5,821 nucleotides of DNA, taken from positions 1-5,821 of the forward strand of contig CAUFXR010000107.1 in the NCBI GenBank assembly GCA_959596515.1, given 5' to 3'. The DNA is from an uncultured Oscillospiraceae bacterium. GTDB lineage: Bacteria > Bacillota > Clostridia > Oscillospirales > Acutalibacteraceae. The notes under the pieces were generated by a model. That model was not told the origin of the DNA. It did not search any database and worked only from the letters and a program-made list of their open reading frames with translations. Of the stretch, positions 5,807 to 5,821 are shown piece by piece. Position 1 is the stretch's first letter, and every line of letters begins with the position of its first letter. Position numbers and translations under genes: made by a program.

Positions 5807-5821
5807 AGTTCATCTGTGTCT

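Noticed and set aside
5795..5821. Promoter or pyrimidine-responsive attenuator upstream of carA
   Set aside because: Only 27 bases are visible. They contain the ribosome binding site and no promoter boxes or leader structure.

Overview
The window is almost entirely coding. All genes lie on the minus strand, so they read from high to low coordinates. In transcription order they are carA (5794-4709), a single open reading frame joining carB to dapF (4718-651), and the first half of dapL (617 to the window edge). The spacing is tight: carA and carB overlap by 10 bases, and 33 bases separate the fused gene from dapL. Each start has a purine-rich Shine-Dalgarno sequence, so the genes probably form one operon. 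There is no RNA gene, CRISPR array, insertion sequence or non-coding gap above 300 bases.

The organism is most likely a Clostridia-class member of the Bacillota, perhaps Lachnospiraceae or a relative. This is inferred from the use of DapL, the strong GGAGG-type ribosome binding sites, the moderate GC content and the style of the CarB and DapF proteins. No database search was possible, so the lineage is tentative.

The genes serve two pathways. CarA and the CarB part make carbamoyl phosphate from glutamine, bicarbonate and two ATP, feeding pyrimidine and arginine synthesis. DapL makes LL-diaminopimelate from tetrahydrodipicolinate. DapF then epimerises it to meso-diaminopimelate, used for lysine and often for peptidoglycan. 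DapL and DapF are therefore consecutive enzymes, placed directly after carbamoyl phosphate synthetase.

The main point of interest is the CarB-DapF fusion. A complete CarB (about residues 1-1051) runs through a linker of roughly 20 residues, without a stop, into a complete DapF (about residues 1073-1355). Both DapF catalytic cysteines are present, and no Shine-Dalgarno sequence is visible that would let DapF start alone. A second point is an AT-rich patch inside carA (about 5471-5550). It holds an inverted repeat followed by six T on the coding strand, and it also contains a consensus -35 hexamer.
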